Positions 1 through 9,926 of a stretch of 64,000 bases of DNA are shown in pieces. Under the pieces are notes generated by a model. It had not been told where the DNA came from, did not search any database, and worked only from the letters and a program-made list of their open reading frames with translations. Position 1 is the first letter of the stretch. Each line of letters opens with the position of its first letter. Position numbers and translations under genes: made by a program. The DNA comes from Roseiarcus sp963779095 (GTDB lineage Bacteria; Pseudomonadota; Alphaproteobacteria; Rhizobiales; Beijerinckiaceae): contig CAVZWU010000010.1 in NCBI GenBank assembly GCA_963779095.1, positions 81,842-145,841 of the forward strand, given 5' to 3'.

Positions 1-402
1 GTTCGGCGTCGGTGACGCTCGTATCGACCACCGCGACGCCGCGCGCGCTCGGGCCGAGCTTGGCCATCGCGTCGAGGGTGCAGGAATTGTCCGTGCCGTA
101 GGTCGATGGCGTGACGACAACGTTGCGCGTCGTGCCGATGCGCTTCTGCAAACAGGCGATAGTCGTCGACCGTCGCATCGGGAGGCTGAGCTTGGCGTTA
201 GGCGCGACCGGAAAGCGGCTGTCGTAAATGTGCATGTGGCAGTCGCAGGCGTTCGGCGGCGCCTTGAGTTTTGGCGGTTCGGTTCCCGCCGACCAGGGCA
301 CGGTCTGCAGCCTGTCCTGCTGCCGCATCGAATCCGCTCTGCCACGATGATCGTCGCTCCCATGGCCTTGAGGAAGCCTCGGCGGGCTATGGCGCCGCTC
401 AT
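1..402 (-). CDS. Amidohydrolase family protein, N-terminal part, frameshifted, runs off the window
   Basis: The gene starts at the ATG at 402 with a twin-arginine-like leader (ARRGFLKAMGATIIV), so export is likely. After at least one frame change the reading gives the metal-site motif CDCHMHIYD, typical of the TIM-barrel amidohydrolase-2 family (2-pyrone-4,6-dicarboxylate hydrolase-like), where the two histidines bind metal. It continues with segments such as DATVDDY, GTTRNVVVTPSTYG and GVAVVDTSVTDAE, which match this family's order. At least three frame changes are needed within 400 bases. The C-terminal two thirds lie beyond base 1. The substrate cannot be inferred from this fragment. Confidence 0.6.
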   Translation of the reverse strand, partial: MSGAIARRGFLKAMGATIIVAERIRCGSRTGCRPCPGRREPNRQNSRRRRTPATATCTFTTAAFRSRLTPSSASRCDGRRLSPVCRSASARRATLSSRHRPTARTIPAPSTRWPSSARARAASRWSIRASPTPN

Positions 403-458
403 GCTCTGTCCTCCCTGCGGCCCGCGGAGACCCGCTTGACCGGCGTGGCCAGACTACG

Positions 459-1136
459 TCAGTCTTGGACGGCTGCAAAATCATTGATGCGGGAGTCGCT
501 CGTCGACTTCACGAGCCGGGCCACCTCGGCCCGCACCACCGGCAACAGTTCCGCTTCGAACCACGGATTGCGCTTGAGCCAGGCGTTGTTCCGCCAGGAG
601 GGATGCGGCATGGGCATGAGGCGCGGATGACCGGTCGACTGATAGACGTCGCGCCACCGGGCGACCGTTTCGCTCAAGCTCTTCCCGATAATCCTCGGGC
701 CAAGACGCCACTTCTGGGCGTACTGGCCGACCAGCAGAATGAGCTCCAGATTGGGCAGGAGCGCGAACATTTGCTTGCGCCACAATTCGGCGCATTCGCG
801 GCGCGGGGGCAGATCGCCGCCCTTGGCGTCGAGGCCGGGGAAGCAGAAGCCCATGGCGGCTACTGCGACGATCTCAGAATTGTAGAAAATATCCTCGCCG
901 ATGCCGAGCCAGCCGCGCAGCCGGACGCCAGACGGATCGGTGTATGGGCGTCCTGACGCATGCGCACGGACGCCCGGCGCCTGCCCGACGATGCAGATGC
1001 GGGCCGAGGTTGAGACCTGGAGGACGGGGCGCGGCTCGTGCGGCAGCGGCGATCCGTAGCGCGGCGCGTCCCGGCAGACGCGGCAGGCCCGGATCTCTTC
1101 GGCAAGCGCCGCGAGCGAGGGGCGATCCACGTCCAT
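459..1136 (-). CDS. Uracil-DNA glycosylase family protein, probable [4Fe-4S] type
   Basis: This 225-residue protein is intact. It has the UDG-superfamily active-site motif GQAPG (residues 51-55) and a second motif HPSW near residue 178. Cysteines 18, 21, 98 and 115 have the spacing (CxxC, then two singles about 17 apart) of the iron-sulfur ligands in family 4 uracil-DNA glycosylases. The expected role is removal of uracil or deaminated bases from DNA at the start of base-excision repair. GRPYTDPSG lies between the two UDG motifs, as in the uncharacterised UDG-like subgroup common in rhizobia, so exact substrate specificity is uncertain. It lies downstream of the Rieske-FAD gene on the same strand, with no obvious functional link. 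Confidence 0.8.
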   Translation of the reverse strand: MDVDRPSLAALAEEIRACRVCRDAPRYGSPLPHEPRPVLQVSTSARICIVGQAPGVRAHASGRPYTDPSGVRLRGWLGIGEDIFYNSEIVAVAAMGFCFPGLDAKGGDLPPRRECAELWRKQMFALLPNLELILLVGQYAQKWRLGPRIIGKSLSETVARWRDVYQSTGHPRLMPMPHPSWRNNAWLKRNPWFEAELLPVVRAEVARLVKSTSDSRINDFAAVQD

Positions 1137-1190
1137 GCGCTTTGACCTAGCCGAGCCGCGCTCGGCGGATCAATCCGGGCTTGAGCTTTA

Positions 1191-2734
1191 TCAGGCCGCG
1201 CCTTCGCGCGCCTCCCGCTCCAGGCTGACCTCGGCCTCGAGGTTCTCAAGATCGCGAAAGACCGAGGCGACCGCGAGCGTGCGTCCGGCGCGCCGCATGC
1301 GCACGAGGCCGTCCTTGTCGCGCGATATCGCCTTCGACGGCGAGTTCGTCCCACTTCTCGGCATGGCCGACGTAGTTGATCGGCATGTCATAGTGCTGGC
1401 TCCAGAAGAACGGAACCGCGTCGAATGGCTCGCGCTCGCCCAGCATGTTGAGCGCCGCCGTCTGTCCCTGCCGTTCCGCCACGACCCAATGCTCGACGCG
1501 AATGGCCTCGCCCGTGAGGCGGTCCGGCCAGCGCGCGATGTCGCCGGCGGCGAAAATCCCGGCGCGCTCGTTTCGAGAAAGGCGTCTACGGCGACGCCGC
1601 GGTCGATCTTCAGGCCGGCCGCTTCGGCGAGGCCGAGACGCGGACGCACGCCAAGCCCGGCGACAATGAGATCGGCCTCGAGGACGGCTTCCGCCGCTTA
1701 AGCGTTACGCGCTTGCCCTCGACGCCGCTCGCCGTCTCGCGCAAATGGAAGACGACGCCGTGGCTCTCGTGAATCGCTTGCACGAGGCGGCTGAAGTCGG
1801 GGCCCAGAATTTTCTCCATCGGACGCTCTTCCGGCGCGACGACATGGACCTCGATGTTGCGCGCGCTGCAGCGAGGCCGCGACTTCAAGGCCGATGAAGC
1901 TCGCGCCGAGCACGACCGCCCGGCGCGCCGTCTTCGCCCGCTCGATGATCGCCCGGCAGTCCTTGAGCGATCGAAGCACAAGCACGTCCGACGGCTTGGC
2001 GCCGGGGATGGAAGGGGACACGGGCTCGGCGCCGGTCGCGAGAAGCAGGCGGTCGAAGGGGAGCTTGTCGCCGCCAGCGAGCGAGACTTCGCGCGCGCGT
2101 GTGTCGATCGCGGCGACGGTCGTATTGAGCCGAAGGTCGATGGAGTTGTCGGAATAGAAGCTCTGCGTCGCGCAGCGGCAGCCATTCCTCCGGCGCGCTG
2201 CCGGCGAGATAGTCCTTCGACAGGTTCGGCCGGTCGACCGGCGGCGCATCGTCGCTGCTCAGCATGACGATTCCGCCCTCGTATTTCCGCCGCCGCAGCA
2301 TCTCGGCCGCGGCGAATCCCGCCGCGCCGCCGCCGACGATCACGATCCTCCTCGGCTCATCAGGCTTCGCGCGCGGCCTCGCTTCAGGCCGGGCGCAGCT
2401 TCTCGCGCACGAAGATCTTTCCGTCGCGCTCCTCGACCCGCCAAGTATCGACCGGACTGAACGCCGGCGCGCGCAACGCTTCTCCGGTGCGAAGATCGAA
2501 GCAGGCGTGATGCCAGGGACAGCGCACCGCGCCGTCGACAACGAGCCCCTCCGCGAGCGGGCCGTTATAGTGGGTGCACTGAGCGCCGATCGCGAACATT
2601 TCGGCGCCGCGACGCACGAGCAGCACCGGCTCTTTCTCCACATGGCCGACGAGCTTGCCGCCATCTGGCAGTTCGGCGGTGGAGATTCCCAGCGCGAGAT
2701 CGGGGCCGGGCGGTTGCGCCTGATCTTCAGCCAT
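1191..2734 (-). CDS. Rieske-domain FAD-dependent oxidoreductase (ferredoxin-reductase/AIF-like), frameshifted
   Basis: One protein of about 510 residues is spread over several frames. Residues 1-115 (2734 to about 2390) form a Rieske [2Fe-2S] domain with CTHYNGPL and CPWHHACFD, the two CxH/CxxH ligand boxes. The rest is a pyridine-nucleotide-disulfide oxidoreductase: an FAD-binding GGGAAGFAAAEML, then LLATGAEP, the NAD-binding GASFIGLEVAASL and the C-terminal FSQHYDMPINYVGHAE-like box. This Rieske-plus-reductase fusion resembles AIF-like and ring-dioxygenase ferredoxin reductases, which pass electrons between NAD(P)H, FAD and the cluster. The physiological partner is unknown. At least five frame changes occur between about 2395 and 1300. 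The start at 2734 is the first ATG before the Rieske domain. Confidence 0.75.
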
Positions 2735-2902
2735 TCCGTCCTCCCAAGTCTCTGCATCCGTCGTTCACGCGCACGTCCGGTTCCCTTAATGTCAAACAGC
2801 CCGCTTAGCGCTGAGCGCGCCGGATCTTAGCGACACAGGACAAACGGCCGTGGGCTTGAACTTGATCCCGGTCCTGTCAAGCCATGTCATGCTGTTTTCG
2901 AT

Positions 2903-2922
2903 CCCGCGAAAGAATTCGCGGG
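2903..2922. promoter_or_regulatory. Perfect 8-bp inverted repeat in the divergent intergenic region upstream of cyoA
   Basis: CCCGCGAA and TTCGCGGG are separated by AGAA. The repeat sits in the 283-base gap between the divergent Rieske-FAD gene and cyoA, about 95 bases before the cyoA start. It could be an operator or an mRNA hairpin. No T-run follows it, so it is not an intrinsic terminator. No convincing -35/-10 pair was found in this gap. Confidence 0.35.
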
Positions 2923-3017
2923 TGAAGTCGGGGTTGACTTGGGGCGATTGGACGAGTCGACTGCGGTGTCGGCTCCTCGAGAGATCTCGACGAGGAGTGA
3001 GACAGGCGGGCGGCGCC

Positions 3018-3928
3018 ATGATCCTCTGGGGTGGGGTGCGAAGACTAGCTTTCAGGCTGGCGCCGTTGAGCGCCGCTCTGCTTCTGAGCGGCTGCGATTT
3101 GGGCGTGCTCGATCCGAAAGGCCCGATCGGCGACGCCAATCTGCAAATCCTGATCAATTCGGTCGCCATTATGCTCGCCATCGTGGTTCCGACGATCATC
3201 GCCACGCTCGCGGTCGCGTGGTGGTTCCGATCTTCCAACACCCGGGCGCAATATCTGCCGGACTTCGAATATTCCGGTTCGCTGGAATTGATCGTGTGGG
3301 CGATTCCGCTGCTGACCATCATGCTCTTGGGCGGCGTCGCCTGGATCGGTTCGCATGATCTCGATCCGGCGAAGCCGATCGAGTCCAACTGAGGAGCCGC
3401 TCAACGTTCAGGTCGTGTCGCTCGACTGGAAGTGGCTGTTCATCTACCCCGATCAGCATGTCGCCAGCGTCAATCGCCTGGTGATTCCCGCCGGCGTTCC
3501 GATCCACTTTTCGCTGACCTCGGGAAGCGTGATGACCGCTTTCTTCGTCCCCTCAGCTCGGCAGCATGATCTACACCATGAACCGGATGCGCACGCAGCT
3601 CTTCACTCGCGGCCGATGAGCCCGGCACGTTTCGCGGCCTCGCCACTCAGCTGAGCGGCGACGGATTCGCGGACATGCATTTCGAGGTCGTGGCGAAAAC
3701 GTCGCCGGAATTTTACGATTGGCTTGGCCAGACGCGCGCGCTCGGGCGAAGATCTCACGCCGGCAGCGCTATATCGAGCTTTCCAAGCAAAGCGTCGTGC
3801 AGGAGCCGTTCACGTTCAAGACGGTCGCAGACGGATTGTTTGACAAGATTCTCGATCAGACGTTGCCGCCAGGTCCCGGCCCGATCGCCGAGACCAATCC
3901 GGGCGCCGGCGTGCGGAAGGGGAACTGA
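3018..3928 (+). CDS. cyoA: Cytochrome bo3 ubiquinol oxidase subunit II, frameshifted
   Basis: This is subunit II of the quinol-oxidising terminal oxidase. The start at 3018 gives a lipoprotein signal ending in LLLSGC, followed by DLGVLDPKGPIG as in CyoA, then two membrane segments and a periplasmic cupredoxin domain (LDWKWLFIYPDQ, MIYTMNRM, FRGLATQLSGDGFADMHFEV). As in quinol oxidases, no CuA ligand set is seen. The reading moves one frame at about 3388, 3552, 3614, 3735 and 3765, each fitting one extra base. It ends at 3928, one base before the cyoB ATG, so it begins the cyoABCD operon. Confidence 0.85.
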
Positions 3929-3929
3929 G

Positions 3930-5935
3930 ATGTTCGGCAAGCTGAGCTGGGGCGCCATTCCCTTCGACCAGCCGATTCCCCTGTTCGCGGGCGCCTTTGT
4001 CGTCGCGGTGATGCTCGGCGTGATCGCTTTCATCACCATCAAAGGCTGGGTCCCCTATCTGTGGAGCGAATGGATCACCAGCGTCGATCACAAGCGGATC
4101 GGCATCATGTACGTCACGCTGGCCGCCGTGATGCTGCTGCGCGGCTTCATCGACGCGATCATGATGCGCTCGCAGCAGGCGATTGCGTTTAGGTCGCCAG
4201 GGTTATCTGCCGCCGGAGCACTACAACCAGATCTTCTCCGCCCACGGCACGATCATGATCTTCTTCGTCGCCATGCCGTTCGTGATCGGGCTGATGAATT
4301 TCGTCTTGCCGCTGCAACTCGGCGTGCGCGACGTCGCCTTTCCGACGCTCAATTCGGTCAGCTTCTGGCTGACCGCGACCGGCGCGCTCCTGATCAACAT
4401 CTCGCTGGTGGTCGGCGAGTTCGCGCGCACCGGCTGGCTGCCGTTTCCGCCGCTTTCGGAGCTTACCTATTCGCCCGGCGTCGGCGTCGACTATTACTTA
4501 TGGGGCGTCCAGATTTCCGGCGTCGGGACGCTGATGACGGGGGTGAACTTCGTCACCACCATTCTCAAAATTCACGCCCCCGGCATGACCTATATGCGCA
4601 TGCCGGTTTTCTGCTGGACGGCGCTCGCCGCCAATCTGCTCATCGTCGCCGCATTCCCGGTTCTGACCGCCACGCTCGCGATGCTGACGCTCGACCGCTA
4701 CCTCGGCTTCCACTTCTTCACCAATGAGGCCGGCGGCAACATGATGATGTTCATGAACCTCATCTGGGTGTGGGGCCACCCGGAGGTTTACATCCTCATC
4801 CTGCCGGCGTTTGGCGTGTTCTCCGAAGTCGTCGCGACCTTCTCTCGCAAGCCGCTGTTCGGCTACCGCTCGATGGTGCTCGCGACCCTGGCGATCTGCG
4901 TCGTCTCCTTCATGGTGTGGCTGCATCACTTCTTCACCATGGGCGCCGGCGCGAACGTCAACGCGATCTTCGGCATCGCGTCGATGGTCATCGCGGTCCC
5001 AACGGGCGTGAAGATCTACAACTGGCTGTTCACCATGTATGGCGGCCGGATCGTCTACGCGACGCCGATGCTGTGGTCGATCGGTTTCATGGTGACCTTC
5101 ATTATCGGCGGCCTGACCGGCGTCTTGCTCGCGGTTCCGCCCGCGGATTTCATGGTGCACAACAGCCTGTTCCTGGTCGCGCATTTCCATAACGTGATCA
5201 TCGGCGGCGTGCTGTTCGGGGCGTTCGCCGGCTACACCTACTGGTTCCCGAAAGCGTTTGGCTTCCGTCTGCATGAGGGCTGGGGCAAGGCTGCTTTCTG
5301 GTGCTGGTTTGTCGGCTTCTACCTCGCCTTCGTGCCGCTCTATGTCGTGGGCCTCATGGGCATGACCCGGCGAATGCAACATTACGATGTGCCGGAATGG
5401 CATCCCTGGCTCCTGGTTGCGGCATTGGGCGCGGCCGTCATTCTCGCCGGCATCGTGTGTCAGGCGGTCCAGCTCGTTCTCAGCATCCGCGATCGCGAGC
5501 AACTGCGCGACGAGACCGGCGACCCGTGGATGGGCCGCACGCTCGAATGGTCGACGTCTTCGCCGCCGCCGGTGTTCAATTTCGCGGTCCTGCCTCAAGT
5601 CGAGAGCATAGACGACTATTGGCGCACACAGCGCCTGGCCGAGCGTGGGGCTGGGCCCAAAGTCGAGCCGGTCTACAAGCCGATCGAGATGCCGCGAAAC
5701 AGCGCGACCGGCTTTGTCTGCGCCTTCTTCGCGACATTCGCCGGCTTCGGCATGATCTGGCAGATCTGGTGGCTGGTCATCGTCAGCCTCGTCGGCGCTT
5801 TCGCGACATTCGTCGTCTTCGCCTGGCGCGATCGCACCGAATATGAGATTCCGGCCGAGGAGGTCGCGCGCATCGACCGCGCCAATCGCCGCGCGCGCGG
5901 TCGAAGCGCTCGCGACCGCGGAGGCCCTGTCATGA
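3930..5935 (+). CDS. cyoB: Cytochrome bo3 ubiquinol oxidase subunit I, two frameshifts
   Basis: This is the catalytic heme-copper subunit, about 667 residues, which reduces O2 to water and pumps protons using ubiquinol. The N-terminal TSVDHKRIGIMY and LLRGFIDAIMMRSQQA match E. coli CyoB, including the Arg and Asp of the quinol site (R71 and D75 in E. coli). Later it has SAHGTIMIFFVAMPF (heme b ligand), WGHPEVYILILP (CuB His and the crosslinked Tyr), WLHHFF and the heme-ligand box VAHFHNVIIGG. A frame change near 4188 separates the first two helices from the rest. A second near 5895 hides the true end VEALATAEALS, whose TGA (5933-5935) overlaps the cyoC ATG. Confidence 0.9.
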
Positions 5936-6594
5936 CGGCCTTTCAGGCAGGCGCGGACTACGGCGACGGCCGGCGCGAGGAGAGCGCACGGCCATGGCCC
6001 CGCCGAGCGATTTTCGATCACACGGATCCGGCCTCCAAGCGCATCATCGTCGGCTACGGCTTCTGGATCTTCCTGCTCAGCGACATCATCATGTTCTCGG
6101 CGTTTTTCGCCACCTATGCGGTGCTGTCGGACGAGACCGCGGGCGGGCCGAGCGGCAAGGATCTGTTCGATCTGCACAATGTCGCGATCGAGACCGCCTG
6201 CCTCTTGCTTTCGAGCTTCACCTGCGGCCTGGCCGCGATCGGCGCGAGGGCGCACAACGGCCTCATGTACTACGGCGGCATGGCGGCGACTTGCGTGCTC
6301 GGACTGGGCTTCCTGTCGATCGAGATTCACGAATTCGTCGGCATGATCGCTCAGGGCGCGGGACCGACGCGCAGCGCGTTCCTATCCGCCTTCTTCACCC
6401 TGGTCGGTTGCCACGGCGTTCACGTCACCCTCGGGACCTTATGGCTCTTGACGATGATCGCGCAGGTGTTCGCCAAGGGCTATCGCGCCGACATTCTGCG
6501 CCGCGTCCTTTGCTTCGCGCTGTTCTGGCACACGCTCGACATCATCTGGGTCGCGATCTTCACGGTGGTCTATCTTTTCGGAGCAGGCGCATGA
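5932..6594 (+). CDS. cyoC: Cytochrome bo3 ubiquinol oxidase subunit III
   Basis: A 220-residue membrane protein with five predicted helices. HDE-type features of heme-copper oxidase subunit III are visible, such as GFWIFLLSDIIMFSAFF, SIEIHEF and GCHGVHVTLGTLW, ending with ALFWHTLDIIWVAIFTVVYL. It stabilises the oxidase and is not catalytic. The ATG at 5932 overlaps the cyoB stop (ATGA), and the TGA at 6592-6594 overlaps the cyoD ATG, so the subunits are translationally coupled. Because of an apparent extra base at the end of cyoB, cyoB and cyoC read as one open frame here; this is judged to be an artefact. Confidence 0.9.
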   Translation: MTAFQAGADYGDGRREESARPWPRRAIFDHTDPASKRIIVGYGFWIFLLSDIIMFSAFFATYAVLSDETAGGPSGKDLFDLHNVAIETACLLLSSFTCGLAAIGARAHNGLMYYGGMAATCVLGLGFLSIEIHEFVGMIAQGAGPTRSAFLSAFFTLVGCHGVHVTLGTLWLLTMIAQVFAKGYRADILRRVLCFALFWHTLDIIWVAIFTVVYLFGAGA

Positions 6595-6978
6595 GCTCGA
6601 TGGACGACTACGAACCGCTGCACGGCGCCGACCATGCTCCCGGCGACGAGCCCGCAGGACGCCACGAGATCGCGGAAGGCGTCGTTGGCTATCTCATCGG
6701 CCTCGGCCTCGCGATCCTGCTGACGGCGGTGTCTTTCTTCATCGCCGGGACGTACCTGGTTTGGCGCCCCAGCATTCCGATCGCGCTTGTGGTGCTGGCG
6801 ATCGCTCAGATCGGCGTGCACCTCGTCTTCTTCCTGCACATCACCACCGGCCCGGACAACGTCAACAACGTGCTGGCGCTCGCGTTCGGCGTCCTGATCG
6901 TCTTTCCTGATCCTCGTCGGGTCGCTCTGGATCATGTACAACCTGAACCAGAACATGGGTCCGATGCCGATGGGGTAG
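6591..6978 (+). CDS. cyoD: Cytochrome bo3 ubiquinol oxidase subunit IV, one frameshift
   Basis: Small three-helix subunit IV of the bo3 oxidase. The N-terminus GRHEIAEGVVGYLIGL is followed by ALVVLAIAQIGVHLVFFLHI, both characteristic of CyoD. One extra C near 6905 breaks the frame after AFGVLIVF. The conserved end VGSLWIMYNLNQNM then reads in the next frame to TAG at 6976-6978. The start overlaps the end of cyoC. No cyoE (heme O synthase) follows; the next gene is on the opposite strand. Confidence 0.87.
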
Positions 6979-7057
6979 CCGTCCGCCTCAAGCGATTGCG
7001 GCGGCCGTCGCCCGACGGACCGCGAGCAGGTCGCGCGCGCAAGGCGAGCGACGCGCG

Positions 7058-7475
7058 TCACCCCATCGCGAAGTCCCAAAGCGAGCGCCAGACGCAGCGC
7101 TTCGCCGGGTTCTTGAACGCCAGCAGGTCGAAATAAGCCAGGTGGCCGGTCGTGCCGTCATCCGGCCAGCGGAAGCCAACCTCAACTTTGCCGGCCTTCA
7201 AGGTGACGAACTGCTCGACCGGGCCCGGATCGTCGGCGGCGGCGAGTGTAGGGCCGAGGCGGCCGATCGCGCCGTCCTGATAGCGCCAGATGCGGCCGTC
7301 GGACGTGGTGACCCGGACCAGGCGGGCAGATTCGTCATAGGCGACGACGCAGCGGCCCGAGCTTGCCTTCGCCCTTATAGTCGCATTGGCGCGTCACCGG
7401 CGCGGCCGCCAAAGGCGGCGGGGCGGAGGCGATCAGCGCGGCGAAAGCGGCGAGGAGACAAGAGGTTCGGGACAT
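7058..7475 (-). CDS. Small exported protein of unknown function, one frameshift
   Basis: Starts at ATG 7475 with a clear signal peptide (LLAAFAALIASAPPPLAAA) and a mature domain of about 115 residues. One frame change near 7370 is needed. Past it the protein continues with CVVAYDESARLVRVTTSDGRIWRYQ and ends with RCVWRSLWDFAMG. The first cysteine after the signal (QCDYKGEGK) and a second at CVVAY could form a disulfide. I do not recognise the family. The gene is convergent with cyoD, about 80 bases away. Confidence 0.5.
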
Positions 7476-7712
7476 GTTGCTCGGATGGCTTGGAGTGTGA
7501 ACTGGCGACGATAGCGTGCGTGCTATGACGCCCGCAAGGGTCCGGATATCAGGCTATTGCGCGAAAGCGGTGAATTTTTCGCGACCAACTGCGCTCCGGT
7601 CGGGACGCAAACCGGAGACCGGCGCCGGCTCGGCTCGTGGGTTGCAATGCCTCTTTAACCTGCTATCAAGCCGCGCGCCGCGATCCGGCGACCGCTTTTT
7701 AAGGACCCGTTC

Positions 7713-8262
7713 ATGTTTGCTTGCAGCCGACGCGTTGCGCTCTGGCTACCGCTCCTCGCCGCTTCGGCGGCCTATGCCGCCGGCGACCCCGACAACACCG
7801 TCATCATGACGACGAAGCACGGCAAGGTCACGATCCTCCTCCACCCCGACTGGGCGCCCAAGACGGTCGCCCAGTTCAAGACGCTGGTGAAGGACAAGTT
7901 CTACGACGGGCTGACGTTCCACCGCGTCATTCCAGGGTTCATGGCCCAGACCGGCGATCCGACCGGAACTGGCGGCGGGCGGCTCGAAGCTGCCCAACCT
8001 GCCGGCCGAGTTCAACCAGACGCATTTCAAGCGCGGCATCCTCGGCATGGCGCGGACGGACGATCCGAATTCGGCCAACTCGCAATTCTTCATCATGTTC
8101 GGCGACGGCGGATTCCTCGACGGCAAATATACGGCCTTCGGCGAAGTCGTCTCGGGCATGGACGTCGTCGACAAGATCAAGGCGGGAACCGAGGCCAACA
8201 ATGGCGCGGTCGAGAACCCGGACAAGATCGTCACCATGCGCATGGCGTCTGGCGCGAAGTAA
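7713..8262 (+). CDS. Exported cyclophilin-type peptidyl-prolyl isomerase, one frameshift
   Basis: Starts at ATG 7713 with a signal peptide ending near SAAYAAG, so it probably acts in the periplasm as a proline isomerase. Cyclophilin motifs are present: FYDGLTFHRVIPGFMAQTGDPTG, then GGSKLPNLPAEFN, MARTDDPNSANSQFFIMF and GKYTAFGEVVSGMDVVDKI. The catalytic Arg lies in FHRVI and the substrate-binding SQFFI is intact. One apparent extra base near 7975 splits the gene. The next gene, 12 bases downstream, encodes a cytoplasmic paralogue, so the two are probably co-transcribed. Confidence 0.87.
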
Positions 8263-8273
8263 GGAGCAATGAC

Positions 8274-8739
8274 ATGAGCAGCCCAGGCGATACGCTGACC
8301 CTCGAGACGAGCAAGGGCCCGGTGGTGATCGAAATGAACCCGGCCGCTCGCGCCGGGGCATGTCGCGCATATCAAGCGCCTCGTCTCCGAGGGCTTCTAT
8401 GACGGCATCGTCTTTCACCGGGTGATCGACGGCTTCATGGCCCAGACCGGCTGTCCGCACGGAACCGGAACCGGCGGGTCGAAGTACCCCAACCTCAAAG
8501 CCGAGTTCAACGCCGAGCCGCACAAGCGCGGCACGGTGTCGATGGCGCGCGCCGCGAGCCCGGATTCGGCCAATTCGCAGTTCTTCATCTGCTTCGCCGA
8601 CGCGCCCTTCCTCGACCGCAAATATACGGTCTGGGGCAAGGTCGTGTCGGGCATGGAGAACGTCGACAAGATCAAGCGCGGCGAACCCGTTCGCGAGCCC
8701 GACAAGATCGTCAAGGCGAGCTCTGAGCTGACAGCCTGA
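8274..8739 (+). CDS. ppiB: Cytoplasmic cyclophilin-type peptidyl-prolyl isomerase, one frameshift
   Basis: A cyclophilin of about 154 residues without a signal peptide, hence cytosolic (PpiB-like). It begins MSSPGDTLTLETSKGPVVIEM, then after one extra base near 8346 continues LAPGHVAHIKRLVSEGFYDG. FHRVIDGFMAQTG, SPDSANSQFFICF and VWGKVVSGMENVDKI are the standard active-site segments. A GGAG (8263-8266) lies about 7 bases before the ATG at 8274. It ends in ASSELTA at 8739, 60-odd bases before queA. The order cyclophilin pair then queA-tgt suggests one transcription unit. Confidence 0.87.
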
Positions 8740-8805
8740 GCCGGGCGAGGCTGTCGAGTCCGGCTGCGCGATTTCACGCGGTTTGACAGCTTCGACAGGA
8801 TGGCG

Positions 8806-9926
8806 ATGACCGCGATGCGCGTCGACGCCTTCGATTTCGTTCTTCCCGCCGAGCGCATCGCGCTCGCTCCGGCGAATCCGCGCGACAGCGCGCGGATGCT
8901 GGTCGTCGGCGCCGACGGCGCCCTGACGCGACGCGCATGTGCGCGATCTGCCGGACTTCTTGAACCCGCGCGACGCGCTCGTCGTCAATGATACGCGGGT
9001 CATCGCGGCCCGGCTCGATGGCGTGCGAGTCGAGAGGCGACGCCGCCGCTTCAATCGAAGCGACGCTGATTGAGCGCGTCGACGATTGCCGCTGGCGGGC
9101 GCTCGCGCGGCCGGCCAAGAGGCTCAAGGTCGGCGAGCGGATCCGTTTCGGCGAATCGCGCGAAAGCATGGTCTGCCTTCTCGCGGCGCTCGACGCGGAA
9201 GTGGAGGACAAAGGCGAAGCGGGCGAGGTTCTGCTGCGCTTTGACTTCGCCGGCGCGGCGTTGGACGAGGCGATCGAGCGGCTTGGCGCGCCTCCCTTGC
9301 CGCCTTACATCGCCTCGCGCCGCCTTTGATCGCCCAGCCGACCGCGCCGACTACCAGACGATGTTCGCCGCCAATCCCGGCGCGGTGGCGGCGCCGACGG
9401 CGGGACTGCATTTCACTCCGTCGCTGGTCGCTCGTCTCGCGACGCGCGGCGTCGCGCTGCATCGCGTCACGCTGCATGTCGGCGCCGGAACATTCGCGCC
9501 GGTCAGGGTCGAGGATACGCGCGACCACAAGATGCATTCCGAGTGGGGTTCGATCGACGCGACGACAGCCGAAGCGCTGAACGCCGTGCGGGAGGATGGA
9601 GGCCGGATCGTCTGCGTCGGCACGACATCTGCGCGCCTCCTCGAGAGCGCAGCTGACGCGAATGGCCGGCTTCGGCCATTTTCGGGACGACACGGATATT
9701 TTCATCACCCCCGGTTATGAGTTTCGCGTCGTCGACGCGCTCATCACCAACTTTCATTTGCCGCGATCGACGCTGTTCATGCTGGTCTCGGCGTTCAGCG
9801 GGCTTGAAGATCATGCGCGCGGCTTACGCGCACGCCATTCAAGCCGGCTATCGGTTTTATTCGTACGGCGACGCCTGCCTGCTGATCCGCGCGGGCGTTG
9901 CAAGCGCGCCGGACCATCGCGCATGA
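8806..9926 (+). CDS. queA: S-adenosylmethionine:tRNA ribosyltransferase-isomerase, multiple frameshifts
   Basis: QueA transfers the ribose of SAM to 7-aminomethyl-deazaguanine in tRNA, making epoxyqueuosine. It begins MRVDAFDFVLPAERIAL; of several in-frame ATGs, 8806 has an AGGA five bases upstream. Conserved blocks run through the frames in order: VRDLPDFLNPRDALVVNDTRVI, PLPPYIA, RADYQTMFA, GAVAAPTAGLHFT, LHVGAGTFAPV, HSEW, VGTTSARLLES, DIFITPGYEFRVVDALITNFHLPRSTL and AYAHAIQAGYRFYSYGDACL. Five frame changes occur (about 8932, 9030, 9325, 9680 and 9805), each equal to one extra base. Its TGA (9924-9926) overlaps the tgt ATG, confirming an operon. Confidence 0.87.

Noticed and set aside
4498..6330. 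610-residue reverse-strand open frame
   Set aside because: Antisense shadow of cyoB-cyoC; very rich in Asp, Glu, Arg and His as expected from the complement of GC-rich membrane-protein codons.
7142..7528. 128-residue plus-strand open frame
   Set aside because: Lies antisense to the exported protein at 7058-7475, which has a signal peptide; no independent coding evidence.
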